From positions 1 through 13,028 of the forward strand of contig JAOPWG010000292.1 of assembly GCA_025965775.1 (NCBI GenBank): 13,028 nt of DNA, in the 5' to 3' direction. Source of the DNA: Modestobacter sp. Lineage in GTDB: Bacteria > Actinomycetota > Actinomycetes > Mycobacteriales > Geodermatophilaceae. Made by a program: the position numbers and the translations under genes. Under the pieces are notes generated by a model that worked only from the letters and a program-made list of their open reading frames with translations, made no database searches and was not told the DNA's origin. The stretch's first letter is position 1; every line of letters begins with the position of its first letter. This document shows positions 1 to 9,180 of the stretch, one piece after another.

Positions 1-531
1 GGCCGCAGCCAGGGCGGCAACAACAACGGCTACTGCCAGGACTCCGAGCTGACCTGGATCGACTGGGAGGACATCGACGAGGGGCTGCTCGAGTTCACCA
101 AGCTCGTCACCAAGCTCCGGACCGACCACCCGACGTTCCGCCGCCGCCGCTTCTTCCACGGCCGGCCGGTGCGCCGGGAGGAGGGCGACCCGGTGCAGGA
201 CGTCGCCTGGCTGACGCCGGGCGGCGACGTGATGACCGATGAGGACTGGGACGTCGGCTTCGCCAAGTCGCTGGCCATGTACCTCAACGGGCACGGCATC
301 CGGTCCACCAACGAGCGCGGCGAGGACATCGTCGACGACTGCTTCTACCTGGCGTTCAACGCCCACCACGAGCCGATCGACTTCGTGATGCCGGCGAGCG
401 AGTACGCCGAGGGCTGGACCGTCGTGGTGGACACCGCCGAGTTCGCCGAGGTCGAGCCGGTGGAGCTCAAGGCCGGGGAGTCGTTGACGGTCGCTGCCCG
501 AGCCACCGTCGTCCTGCGCGCCGCCGCGTGA
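1..531 (+). CDS. glgX: Glycogen debranching enzyme GlgX/TreX, C-terminal part (5' end outside window)
   Basis: The reading frame is open from the first base and ends at TGA 529-531, giving 176 residues of a protein that is normally about 700 residues long. It opens with GRSQGGNNNGYCQDSELTWIDW-like sequence (positions 1-70), the hallmark of GlgX/TreX where the barrel ends, followed by a short helical stretch and the beta-sandwich C-terminal domain (FYLAFNAHHEPIDFVMP at about 340-395). GlgX/TreX removes alpha-1,6 branches from glycogen in the cytoplasm and supplies linear maltooligosaccharides to TreY. An internal GTG at 169 is not the real start, because family-conserved sequence continues upstream of it. 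Its stop overlaps the treY start (GTGA, 528-531), so the two genes are probably translationally coupled. Seen: motif, frame and overlap. Known from the family: the reaction. Catalytic residues lie outside the window. Confidence 0.93.
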   Translation, partial: GRSQGGNNNGYCQDSELTWIDWEDIDEGLLEFTKLVTKLRTDHPTFRRRRFFHGRPVRREEGDPVQDVAWLTPGGDVMTDEDWDVGFAKSLAMYLNGHGIRSTNERGEDIVDDCFYLAFNAHHEPIDFVMPASEYAEGWTVVVDTAEFAEVEPVELKAGESLTVAARATVVLRAAA

Positions 532-2882
532 CCGGGAGCACGCCCGGCCCCTCCGGCGGCGACCGCCGCCGGGGGGTGCCGGCAGGCACCTACCGCCTGC
601 AGGTCACCGCCGACTTCACCCTGGACGACGCGGCTGGCGTGGCCGGCTACCTGGCCGACCTGGGCGTGACCCACGCGTACTCCTCTCCGCTGCTGCGGTC
701 GGCGGCCGGCAGCACGCACGGGTACGACACCACCGACCACGCGCACATCGACGAGCCCCGCGGCGGGCAGGCCGGCTTCGACCGGTTCGTCGCCGCGCTG
801 CACGAGGCCGGCCTCGGCCTGGTGCTGGACCTGGTGCCCAACCACATGGGCATCGCCGACGCGCACGAGTCGGGCTGGTGGTGGGACCTGCTGAGGCGGG
901 GGCGCGGCAGCGCGCACGCCGACGTCTTCGACGTCGACTGGGACGCAGGCGGTGGCAAGGTCCGGTTGCCGGTGCTGGGTTCGGCCGACGACCTGTCGAA
1001 GCTGGAGCTCGTCGAGGCCGACGGCGAGGTGGAACTGCACTACTACGACAACCGCTTCCCGGTGGCCCCCGGGACCGGGCAGCCCGCCGACGACCCGGTC
1101 GCCGTGCACGCCCGGCAGCACTACGAGCTGGTCGACTGGCGGCGGGCCGACGCGGAGTTGAACTACCGCCGGTTCTTCGCCATCAACACCCTCGCCGGGC
1201 TGCGGGCCGAGGCTCCGGAGGTCTTCACCGCCACCCACGGGCTCATCGTGCGGCTGGTCGAGTCCGGCGCGGTCGACGCGCTGCGCATCGACCACCCCGA
1301 CGGCCTGGCCGATCCGAAGGGCTACCTGGACCGGCTGGCCGGAGCGACCGGGGGCCGGTGGACCGTGGTGGAGAAGATCCTCGAGCCCGGCGAGGTGCTG
1401 CCGGAGAGCTGGCAGACCGCCGGCACGACCGGCTACGACGCCCTCGCCGAGGTGGACGACGTGCTGGTCGACCCGACCGGGGAGCCGGCGCTGACCGCGC
1501 TGGACACCGAGCTGGCGGGCCGGACGGTCGACTACGCCCAGCTCGTCCACGACTGCAAGCGCGAGGTCACCGACGGCATCCTCGGCTCGGAGGTCGCCCG
1601 GTTGGCCCGGATCGTCGGGGAGCTGCCCGGCGTCCCGGCCGGCGAGGTCACCGAGGCCCTGGCCGAGCTGCTGGCCGGCTTCCCGGTGTACCGCAGCTAC
1701 CTGCCCGACGGTCGGGAGTACCTGGACGCCACGGTCGCCGCCGTCCGCGAGCGCCGTCCCGACCTCACCGCCGCCGTCGACGGCCTGCACCCCCTGCTGG
1801 GCACCGCCGGCACCGAGCTGGCCACCCGGTTCGAGCAGACCTCCGGTCCGGTGATGGCCAAGGGCGTGGAGGACAGCGCCTACTACCGCTGGGCGCGGTT
1901 CGTCGCGCTCAACGAGGTCGGTGGCGACCCGGCCCGGTTCGGGACGACGGTCGCGGACTTCCACGAGGCGCAGCACGTCCGCGCCGAGCGGCTGCCCCGG
2001 TCGATGACGACGCTGTCCACGCACGACACCAAGCGCAGCGAGGACGTCCGGGCCCGGCTGGCCGTGCTCGCCGAGCTGCCCACCGAGTGGGCGGAGCTGG
2101 TCCGCGACCTGCTGGACCGGCATCCGCTGGGCGACCGGTCGATGGCGCACCTGGTGTGGCAGAACCTGGTCGGCGCATGGCCGCTGTCCCGGGAGCGCGC
2201 GCACGCCTACGTGGAGAAGGCCGCCCGCGAGGCCGGCACCTCGACCACCTGGAACGACCCGGTGCAGGAGTTCGAGGACCAGCTGCACGCGCTCGTCGAC
2301 GCCGCCTACGACGACGGGACGACGCACGCGCAGATCGAGGCCTTCGTGGCCCGGATCGCGCCGTTCGGCTGGTCGAACTCGCTGTCGCAGAAGCTCCTGC
2401 AGCTGACCATCGCCGGTGTCCCGGACGTCTACCAGGGCACCGAGCTGTGGGACTTCTCGCTGGTCGACCCGGACAACCGCCGTCCGGTCGACTACGCGCT
2501 GCGGCGCTCCCTGCTGGCCCGGCTGGACGAGGGCTGGATCCCCCCGGTGGACGACACCGGGGCGGCCAAGCTGTTGGTCGTCTCCCGCACGCTGCGGCAC
2601 CGCCGGGACTCCCCCGACGCCTTCGCCGGCTACGCCCCGCTCGAGGCGTCGGGGACCGCCGCCGACTCCGTGGTGGCCTTCGACCGCGGGGGCGCGGTGA
2701 CCGTCGCGACGCGTCTGCCGGTCCGGCTGGCCCGGACCGGCTGGGGCGACACCGCGCTGCACCTGTCCACCGGCGCATGGCGCGACCTGCTCACCGGCAC
2801 GCGGGTGGTCTCCGATGCCTCCGGGGTGGCGCTGGGCGAGCTCCTCGCCCAGCTGCCGGTGGCGCTGCTCGTCCGCGACTGA
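528..2882 (+). CDS. treY: Maltooligosyl trehalose synthase TreY
   Basis: This 784-residue cytoplasmic GH13 enzyme rearranges the reducing-end alpha-1,4 bond of maltooligosaccharides to alpha,alpha-1,1, making maltooligosyl trehalose for TreZ. All family landmarks are visible: TYRLQ near residue 21, DLVPNHMG at 101-108, RRFFAINTLAGLR, ALRIDHPDGLADP with nucleophile D255, the general acid E282 in VVEKIL, and STHDTKRSEDVRAR with D500. WSNSLSQKLLQLTIAGVPDVYQGTEL marks the barrel end, and a C-terminal beta domain follows. The length is normal for TreY (roughly 750-850). The GTG start at 528 lies inside the stop of glgX, and I see no Shine-Dalgarno sequence, so coupling to glgX translation is likely. 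The usual partner treZ does not follow directly but lies 2.7 kb downstream, beyond a terminator, an unrelated gene and two pseudogenes. Function is very secure. Confidence 0.97.
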   Translation: MTGSTPGPSGGDRRRGVPAGTYRLQVTADFTLDDAAGVAGYLADLGVTHAYSSPLLRSAAGSTHGYDTTDHAHIDEPRGGQAGFDRFVAALHEAGLGLVLDLVPNHMGIADAHESGWWWDLLRRGRGSAHADVFDVDWDAGGGKVRLPVLGSADDLSKLELVEADGEVELHYYDNRFPVAPGTGQPADDPVAVHARQHYELVDWRRADAELNYRRFFAINTLAGLRAEAPEVFTATHGLIVRLVESGAVDALRIDHPDGLADPKGYLDRLAGATGGRWTVVEKILEPGEVLPESWQTAGTTGYDALAEVDDVLVDPTGEPALTALDTELAGRTVDYAQLVHDCKREVTDGILGSEVARLARIVGELPGVPAGEVTEALAELLAGFPVYRSYLPDGREYLDATVAAVRERRPDLTAAVDGLHPLLGTAGTELATRFEQTSGPVMAKGVEDSAYYRWARFVALNEVGGDPARFGTTVADFHEAQHVRAERLPRSMTTLSTHDTKRSEDVRARLAVLAELPTEWAELVRDLLDRHPLGDRSMAHLVWQNLVGAWPLSRERAHAYVEKAAREAGTSTTWNDPVQEFEDQLHALVDAAYDDGTTHAQIEAFVARIAPFGWSNSLSQKLLQLTIAGVPDVYQGTELWDFSLVDPDNRRPVDYALRRSLLARLDEGWIPPVDDTGAAKLLVVSRTLRHRRDSPDAFAGYAPLEASGTAADSVVAFDRGGAVTVATRLPVRLARTGWGDTALHLSTGAWRDLLTGTRVVSDASGVALGELLAQLPVALLVRD

Positions 2883-3926
<1,044 letters not shown>

Positions 3927-3948
3927 CCGGCCGCACCGCGTGACCGGC

Positions 3949-3989
3949 TGCGGCGGGTGGGACGGATCGGGGCCGCCCCACCCGCCGCA
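3949..3989 (+). terminator. Perfect 13-bp hairpin terminator after the rpf gene
   Basis: TGCGGCGGGTGGG (3949-3961) and CCCACCCGCCGCA (3977-3989) are perfect reverse complements with a 15-base loop, starting 22 bases after the stop codon at 3924-3926. There is no U-tract. It could act for rpf, and also for any residual transcript entering from the right on the minus strand. Confidence 0.75.
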
Positions 3990-4026
3990 ACCGTGCCCGA
4001 CGGTCACGCCCCCGGTCGGAACGGTG

Positions 4027-4807
4027 TCAGCCGGGCGTGACCGGCGCGTCCAGGAGTGGCGTCGAGGGGGTCAGCTGCCGGCTGCGCACCGCCTTGCGCA
4101 CCCGCTGGTCGGTGCCGGGCCGGCCGAAGGGCAGCTGGTTGCCGGCATCGGGATGCCCGGGGACGTTGCTCACGGCGATGGCGACGAGGTCGCTGTAGGC
4201 GTCCTGCCGCAGCCGGGCCGCAGGCGCTGGCCCGCGCTCTTGGCCTTCGCGACCACGGTCGCTGCGGTGCGGCCGAGGGCACCCATCAGGCCGAGCGCGG
4301 TCGTGAGGACGGCGGATCCCTGACGGGTGGCGAGTAAGAACACGACGGCAGCGACCGCCGCGGCGCCGAGGACCGCCAGCAGCAGTTGCGGCCAGCAGGC
4401 GCGGACGGCGTGCAGCGACGTCCGCCAGCCCTGGAGGATCGCGTACGGCTGACGTACGTGGTCGGGTCCCGTTCCAGGACCAGCAGCTCGTACCACCGGC
4501 GGGACTGCTCGTAGAGCCGGGTCCGGTCGGCGTCGGCCCACCGCCAGTCCTCCTCGGCCGCCACCTGTCCCCAGGCCTGGATGCTGCCGGACACCGCTGC
4601 CGGGGTGAGGGAGTTGACGTGCGGCGCCACCCGCCCGACCAGCCGGGTCAGCTCCCCCCGCCGGGTCGAACCGAGGAGGAAGGTCCCGGCCGTGGCGGCC
4701 GTGGGCCCGGGCGGCTGCTGGTCTTCCGCCCCGATCGCCCAGTAGCACTCGGCCAGGCCACGGCCCAGCAGGTATGCGTCGGCGGTCTCCGACGCCGCAT
4801 ACGACGA
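4027..4807 (-). pseudogene. Remnant of an unrecognised actinobacterial membrane protein gene (two frameshifts, 5' end lost)
   Basis: Reading the minus strand, one coherent protein can be followed across three frames. From about 4807 to 4455 it reads ETADAYLLGRGLAECYW, then LTRLVGRVAPHVNSL, then RLYEQSRRWYELLVLERDPTTYV. After a frameshift near 4455 it continues QPYAILQGWRTSLHAVRACW and a hydrophobic membrane segment LLLAVLGAAAVAAVVFLLA, a second possible membrane helix, and AKAKSAGQRL. After a second shift near 4210 it continues QDAYSDLVAIAVSNVPGHPD and ends at the stop complementary to 4027-4029. In the 5' frame a stop (4808-4810) lies just upstream, with no start codon that would include the conserved part, so the N-terminus is gone. 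I do not recognise the family. It looks like a soluble helical N-terminal region followed by one or two C-terminal membrane helices. The frameshifts could in principle be sequencing errors, but the missing 5' end argues for a real pseudogene. Confidence 0.7.
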
Positions 4808-5484
4808 CTACGACAGCCCGACGGACACCGACTTCGCCCGGTCCGAGCGCCTCGTCGCCACGATCTACGAGGGCTAGCGGGCGAACCCGGAGATGTTCGC
4901 GCGCACGTTGCTGCTGATCACCTATGACGAGCACGGCGGCTTCTTCGACCACGTGCCCCCGCCCACCGGGGTGCCGGCTCCCGGCGGGCACGCTGGTCCC
5001 CCACGTCCACGACCACGTCCACGACCACGACCACGACCACGACCACGCGAGCGTGCCGGCAACCCTGCGCGCGCTGTTCGCCCCCCACGCCGAACCGCTG
5101 ACCGCCCGGGACGCCTGGGCCACCCCGTTCCACGACGTCACCACCCTCGACGAGCCCCGGACCGACCTGCCCGACCTGTCGGACCACACCGTGCCCCCCG
5201 CGCAGAGCGCCGCCCCGGCAGCGCGCACGGCCGCCGGGCCGGGCACGGCCGCACCGGAGCACGTGCCCGAGTACTACTGGGAGTTCGTCCGGCAGGCCGA
5301 CCAGGTCCGCCAGCGACTGGCGGCGGTCGGTGAGCCGGAGATCGCCCCGGCCGCGACCAGCAGCGGCACGCAGCGCGGCCAGGACATCACCGAGGCCTTC
5401 GCCCAGGCGGCCCACCGGCACCAGGACGAGGAGGGCGCCGGCTCGCCGTCGGTGACCGCGGCGTCCACGCGCCCCGAGGTGTAG
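4800..5484 (+). pseudogene. Remnant of a phosphoesterase / phospholipase C-type gene (PF04185), 5' half missing
   Basis: From 4800 the plus strand reads YDDYDSPTDTDFARSERLVATIYEG, then an in-frame TAG (4875-4877), then [21 protein letters not shown] and [12 protein letters not shown] (to about 4980). [12 protein letters not shown] (4920-4955) is the metal-site signature of the PF04185 phosphoesterases, which hydrolyse phospholipids or phosphate monoesters, usually outside the cell. After a shift from frame 3 to frame 1 near 4980 the C-terminal part follows: [33 protein letters not shown] and an Ala/Pro-rich tail ending at TAG 5482-5484. The stretch normally found between GVPAPG and YDHASV in this family is missing, and a His-Asp hexamer repeat sits there. 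The N-terminal half with the other metal ligands is absent. No promoter or start remains, so the gene is dead. Confidence 0.75.
5001..5048 (+). repeat. Tandem hexamer CCACGA/CCACGT at the deletion scar
   Basis: Eight hexamer units fill 5001-5048 (CCACGT, CCACGA, CCACGT, four CCACGA, then CCACGC). In the C-terminal frame they read (HV/HD)n just before ASVPATL, where intact family members have a single YDH. This fits slippage expansion next to the internal deletion of the dead phosphoesterase gene. A functional metal-binding His tract is unlikely because the frame is broken on its left. Confidence 0.85.
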
Positions 5485-5500
5485 CCCACGGGGACCCGGG

Positions 5501-5540
5501 CATGATCTGCCCCGTCCCAGCCCGCAGGAACACCCGGAGG
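5501..5540 (+). promoter_or_regulatory. Candidate treZ promoter element and ribosome binding site
   Basis: CATGAT (5501-5506) is a plausible but imperfect -10 box with no clear -35 upstream. GGAGG at 5536-5540 lies seven bases before ATG 5548 and clearly sets the treZ start. Because a terminator and two pseudogenes separate treZ from treY, treZ needs its own promoter, and this 63-base gap is the first place to look. The RBS is solid; the promoter box is weak. Confidence 0.4.
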
Positions 5541-5547
5541 CCCCCGC

Positions 5548-7302
5548 ATGTCCGAGTCCGTCGAGTTCGCCGTCTGGGCACCGCTGCCGAAGCAGGTGCG
5601 CCTGACCGTCGACGGTGCGGTGCACGACATGCAGCCCGACGACTCCGGCTGGTGGCGCGCGCAGGTCCAGGCCGCCCCCGAGGCCGACTACGGCTTCCTG
5701 CTCGATGACACCCGGACGCCACGGCCCGACCCGCGCTCACGCCGCCAGCCCGACGGGGTGCACGGGCTGTCCCGGCGCTTCGACCCCTCGGCGTACGCGT
5801 GGGGGGACGGCGCGTGGACCGGTCGGCCGCTGGCCGGCGGGGTCGTCTACGAGATGCACGTGGGCACCTTCAGCCGCGAGGGCACCTTCGACTCGGCGAT
5901 CCGCAACCTGGACCACCTCGTCGACCTGGGCATCGACTTCGTGGAGCTGCTGCCGGTCAACGCCTTCAACGGCACCCACAACTGGGGCTACGACGGGGTG
6001 GCCTGGTACGCCGTCCAGGAGACCTACGGCGGCCCGGCCGGCTACCAGCGGTTCGTCGACGCCTGTCACCAGCGCGGCATCGGCGTCATCCAGGACGTCG
6101 TCTACAACCACCTCGGCCCGTCCGGGAACTACCTGCCGGAGTTCTTCCCGATCTTCGCCGAGGGCGGCGCCAACACCTGGGGCAACTCGATCAACCTGTC
6201 CGGCCCGGACTCCGATGAGGTGCGCCGCTACATCCTGGACAACGCGCTGATGTGGCTGCGGGACATGCACGTCGACGGGCTCCGGCTGGACGCCGTGCAC
6301 GCCCTGGTCGACGAGCGCGCCACCCATCTGCTGGAGGAGATGGCCGCGGAGGTGGCGAAGCTGTCGGTCGCCGAGGGCCGCCCACTCACCCTCATCGCCG
6401 AGAGCGACCTCAACGACCCCCGCCTGGTCACCCCCCGGGTGGCCGGCGGCACGGGGCTGGACGCGCAGTGGAGCGACGACTTCCACCACGCGCTGCACAC
6501 CACGCTCACCGGCGAGGCCCAGGGCTACTACGCCGACTTCGCCGCCGCCGGCCTCGGCGCGGTGGCCAGGACCCTCACCGGCGCCTACTTCCACGCCGGC
6601 GACTGGTCCAGCTTCCGCCGCCGGCACCACGGCCGGCCGGTCGACACCGCCGCCCTGCCCGGCTGGAAGTTCGTCGGCTACCTGCAGGACCACGACCAGA
6701 TCGGCAACCGGGCCGTAGGGGACCGGATCTCCGCCTCGCTGTCCCCCGGCCTGTTGGCCGTCGGCGCGTCGCTGGTCCTGACCAGCCCCTTCACCCCGAT
6801 GGAGTTCAAGGGCGCGGAGTGGGGCGCGTCCACCCCGAGGCAGTTCTTCACCAGCCACCCGGAGCCCGAGCTCGGCAGGGCCACCGCCGAGGGCCGCATC
6901 GGTGAGTTCGCCGAGCACGGCTGGGACGCCGCGGTGGTGCCCGACCCGCAGGACCCGGACACCTTCACCCGTTCCAAGCTGGACTGGGCCGAGCTCGCCG
7001 ACGAGCCGCACGCGCAGCTGCTGGCGATCCACAAGGCGCTGATCGCGCTACGGCACGCGCACCCGGACCTGGTCGACCCCGACCTGTCCACGATGGCGGT
7101 CAGCTGGGACGACGCCGACCGCTGGATCGTCGTCCAGCGGGGCTCGCTGCGGGTGGTGGCCAACCTGTCCGACCAGCCGCGGGAGATCGACCTGGACGTC
7201 CCGGCGGACGAGGTGCTGTTCGCCAGCGCCGACCTGCCCACGCTGGACGGCGCGACGGTCACCCTGCCGGCGGAGAGCGCCGTCGTCGTCACCACCCGCT
7301 GA
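5548..7302 (+). CDS. treZ: Maltooligosyltrehalose trehalohydrolase TreZ
   Basis: This 584-residue cytoplasmic GH13 enzyme releases trehalose from maltooligosyl trehalose, the last step of the TreXYZ route from glycogen. The N-terminal beta domain (CBM48/E-set, about residues 1-90) starts [15 protein letters not shown]. The barrel has [29 protein letters not shown] (144-150) and DVVYNH (183-188). It then has [10 protein letters not shown] with nucleophile D248, [12 protein letters not shown] with acid/base E285, and [15 protein letters not shown] with transition-state stabiliser D383. [13 protein letters not shown] and a C-terminal beta domain complete it. The length is typical (about 560-600). 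ATG 5548 has a good GGAGG seven bases upstream. The reductase gene follows after one base, so treZ heads a tight unit with genes that are not trehalose genes. Nothing in the sequence looks degenerate. Confidence 0.97.
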   Translation: MSESVEFAVWAPLPKQVRLTVDGAVHDMQPDDSGWWRAQVQAAPEADYGFLLDDTRTPRPDPRSRRQPDGVHGLSRRFDPSAYAWGDGAWTGRPLAGGVVYEMHVGTFSREGTFDSAIRNLDHLVDLGIDFVELLPVNAFNGTHNWGYDGVAWYAVQETYGGPAGYQRFVDACHQRGIGVIQDVVYNHLGPSGNYLPEFFPIFAEGGANTWGNSINLSGPDSDEVRRYILDNALMWLRDMHVDGLRLDAVHALVDERATHLLEEMAAEVAKLSVAEGRPLTLIAESDLNDPRLVTPRVAGGTGLDAQWSDDFHHALHTTLTGEAQGYYADFAAAGLGAVARTLTGAYFHAGDWSSFRRRHHGRPVDTAALPGWKFVGYLQDHDQIGNRAVGDRISASLSPGLLAVGASLVLTSPFTPMEFKGAEWGASTPRQFFTSHPEPELGRATAEGRIGEFAEHGWDAAVVPDPQDPDTFTRSKLDWAELADEPHAQLLAIHKALIALRHAHPDLVDPDLSTMAVSWDDADRWIVVQRGSLRVVANLSDQPREIDLDVPADEVLFASADLPTLDGATVTLPAESAVVVTTR

Positions 7303-7303
7303 C

Positions 7304-8059
7304 GTGCGCCGGCTCCTGCCCACCCCGGAGCCGGTCGCCGAGGCCGGGCTGGCCGACGCCTACCGGCTGCCGCCCGGACGGCACCTGCGGGCGAACTTCG
7401 TCGCCGCCCTGGACGGCGCGACCAGCGTCGCCGGGCGCAGCGGCGGCCTCGGCTCGGACGGCGACCGGCGGGTGTTCCGCGTGCTGCGGGCGCTGGCCGA
7501 CGCCGTCCTGGTCGGGTACGGGACCGCCGCCGCGGAGGGCTACCGGCCGGTGCTCGCCGACTCCGCGGTCGGGCAGCTGCGCTCGGCCCTGGGCCGGGAA
7601 CCGACCGCACCGGTGATCGTGGTGTCCCGGCAGGCCTCGCTCCGGCCGGACGACCAGTTGGTGACCGACGCCGTCGCCCCCACCGTGCTGGTCACCTGCG
7701 CCGCCGCGGACCCGGGCCGCCGCGACGCGCTCGCCGCCGCCGGGGTGCACGTGCTGGTCTGCGGCGAGGACGACGTGGACCTGCCCGGCGCACTGGACCT
7801 CCTTGCCGGGCGGGGCCTGACCCAGCTGGTCTGCGAGGGCGGGCCGACGCTGTTCGCGGCGGCGCTGGCCGCCGGGGTGGTCGACGAGCTCGACCTGTCC
7901 ATCGCACCCCTGCTGGCCGGCGGGGCACCCGGGATGCTGGGCACGGGCGGGCTGCCCTCCCCGGCGACGACCCGGCTGATCCAGGTGCTCGAGGAGGACG
8001 GCTACCTGTTCACCCGGTATGCGGTCGAAGCCCCTGCGCAGCCCCGGCTGCTTGACTGA
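7304..8059 (+). CDS. Pyrimidine reductase family protein (RibD C-terminal domain)
   Basis: The 251-residue protein is a stand-alone RibD C-terminal/dihydrofolate-reductase-like fold (PF01872). Visible family marks are ANFVAALDGATS (30-41) near the substrate loop, ADAVLVGYGTAAAEGYRP in the first half, and CEGGPTLFAAAL with E178-G179-G180-P181 forming the NADPH-binding turn. DELDLSIAPLLAGG follows, leading to the end strand DGYLFTRYAV. In riboflavin synthesis this fold reduces the ribose of the aminopyrimidine intermediate with NADPH. Here the deaminase domain of bifunctional RibD is absent, so the true substrate is uncertain; many actinobacteria carry such orphans. GTG 7304 begins one base after the treZ stop and has no Shine-Dalgarno sequence, which suggests coupled translation. 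ligC starts five bases after its stop. Family call is secure, substrate is not. Confidence 0.88.
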   Translation: MRRLLPTPEPVAEAGLADAYRLPPGRHLRANFVAALDGATSVAGRSGGLGSDGDRRVFRVLRALADAVLVGYGTAAAEGYRPVLADSAVGQLRSALGREPTAPVIVVSRQASLRPDDQLVTDAVAPTVLVTCAAADPGRRDALAAAGVHVLVCGEDDVDLPGALDLLAGRGLTQLVCEGGPTLFAAALAAGVVDELDLSIAPLLAGGAPGMLGTGGLPSPATTRLIQVLEEDGYLFTRYAVEAPAQPRLLD

Positions 8060-8063
8060 CCCC

Positions 8064-9137
8064 ATGGACCTGCCCGTGCTGCCGCCGGTCAAGCCGATGC
8101 TCGCCAAGCCCGCGGCGAAACTGCCCACCGGCGACGGCCTGTACTACGAGCCCAAGTGGGACGGCTTCCGCTGCATCGTCTTCCGGGACGGCGACGAGGT
8201 GGAGCTGGGCAGCCGCAACGAGCGCCCGCTCACCCGGTACTTCCCCGACGTGGTGGCGGCGGCGAAGGCGCAGCTGCCCGAGCGGTGCGTCGTCGACGGG
8301 GAGATCCTCGTCCCGCGCGGGGACCGGTTGGACTTCGAGTCCCTGCTGCAGCGCATCCACCCCGCCGCGTCCCGGGTGACCAGGCTGGCCGCCGAGACAC
8401 CGGCGTCCTTCGTCGCCTTCGACCTGCTCGCGCTCGACGACGAGTCGCTGTTGCAGACGCCCTTCGGTGTGCGGCAGGCCCGGCTGCGCGAGGCGCTGGC
8501 CGGCGGCCGGGCGCCGGTGTACGTCACCACGCTCACCCAGGATGCCGAGCTCGCGCAGCGCTGGTTCGCCGAGTTCGAGGGCGCCGGCCTGGACGGCGTG
8601 GTCGCCAAGCGGGCCGACCTGCCCTACGCCCCCGATCAGCGGCTGATGACCAAGGTCAAGCACGTGCGCACCGCCGATTGCGTGGTCGCCGGGTTCCGCT
8701 GGCACAAGAGCGGGCCGGTGGTCGGGTCACTGCTGCTGGGCCTCTACGACGACGCGGGGACACTGCAGCACATCGGCGTCGCGGCGTCGTTCACGATGCA
8801 GCGCCGGGCCGAGCTCGTCGAGGAGCTGGCTCCCTACCGGGCCGACGCACTGTCCGGACACCCGTGGCAGGACTGGGCCAACGCCCAGGTGGAAGGCGAC
8901 GGCGAGCGTCGGATGCCAGGCGCCACCAGCCGCTGGAACGCCGGCAAGGATCTCTCCTGGGTGCCGCTGCGCCCCGAGCTGGTGGTGGAGATCCGCTACG
9001 ACCAGCTGGAGGGCAGCCGGCTGCGGCACACCGGCCAGTTCCAGCGCTGGCGCCCCGACCGGGATGCCCGCTCCTGCACCTACGACCAGCTCGACATCCC
9101 GGTGCGCTACGACCTGGCCGAGGTGCTCCGGGGATGA
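8064..9137 (+). CDS. ligC: ATP-dependent DNA ligase LigC
   Basis: The 357-residue ligase matches the size of mycobacterial LigC (about 358). The nucleotidyltransferase domain shows motif I EPKWDGFR with the AMP-accepting lysine K31, VVDGEI with E80, motif III FVAFDLLAL (from residue 116), motif IV DGVVAKR (177-183) and motif V TKVKHVRTADCVVAGF with K197 and K199. An OB-fold domain follows (GSLLLGLYDD, LRPELVVEIRYDQLEG, TGQFQRWRPDR). LigC seals nicks with ATP. In mycobacteria it works with a stand-alone LigD-like polymerase (Prim-PolC/PolD1) in gap-filling excision repair, and such a gene lies 1.7 kb downstream. ATG 8064 fits the LigC N-terminus (LPPVKPMLAK); the in-frame ATG upstream at 8019 would overlap the reductase gene by 41 bases and adds no conserved sequence. 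The start lies five bases beyond the preceding stop. Confidence 0.95.
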   Translation: MDLPVLPPVKPMLAKPAAKLPTGDGLYYEPKWDGFRCIVFRDGDEVELGSRNERPLTRYFPDVVAAAKAQLPERCVVDGEILVPRGDRLDFESLLQRIHPAASRVTRLAAETPASFVAFDLLALDDESLLQTPFGVRQARLREALAGGRAPVYVTTLTQDAELAQRWFAEFEGAGLDGVVAKRADLPYAPDQRLMTKVKHVRTADCVVAGFRWHKSGPVVGSLLLGLYDDAGTLQHIGVAASFTMQRRAELVEELAPYRADALSGHPWQDWANAQVEGDGERRMPGATSRWNAGKDLSWVPLRPELVVEIRYDQLEGSRLRHTGQFQRWRPDRDARSCTYDQLDIPVRYDLAEVLRG

Positions 9138-9166
9138 GCGCGAGGCAGGCCGCCAGGACCGCGTCC

Positions 9167-9172
9167 TACTGT
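9167..9172 (+). promoter_or_regulatory. Likely -10 box of a leaderless transcript
   Basis: TACTGT (TANNNT form) sits eight bases before ATG 9181, so transcription would start at or next to the A of the start codon. There is no Shine-Dalgarno sequence in front of that ATG, which supports a leaderless mRNA, common in actinobacteria. A -35 box is not evident. Start and promoter are inferred together. Confidence 0.45.
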
Positions 9173-9180
9173 GGACGGTC

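Noticed and set aside
4170..5246. A 358-codon minus-strand frame as a single intact gene
   Set aside because: Only its last part is coherent membrane protein sequence; the upstream part is antisense to the phosphoesterase remnant, so it is a chance fusion of a pseudogene fragment and shadow.
9064..9180. Upstream in-frame ATG 9064 for the lipoprotein hydrolase
   Set aside because: It would overlap ligC by 74 bases and put a non-signal extension ahead of a perfect lipoprotein signal peptide that begins at ATG 9181.
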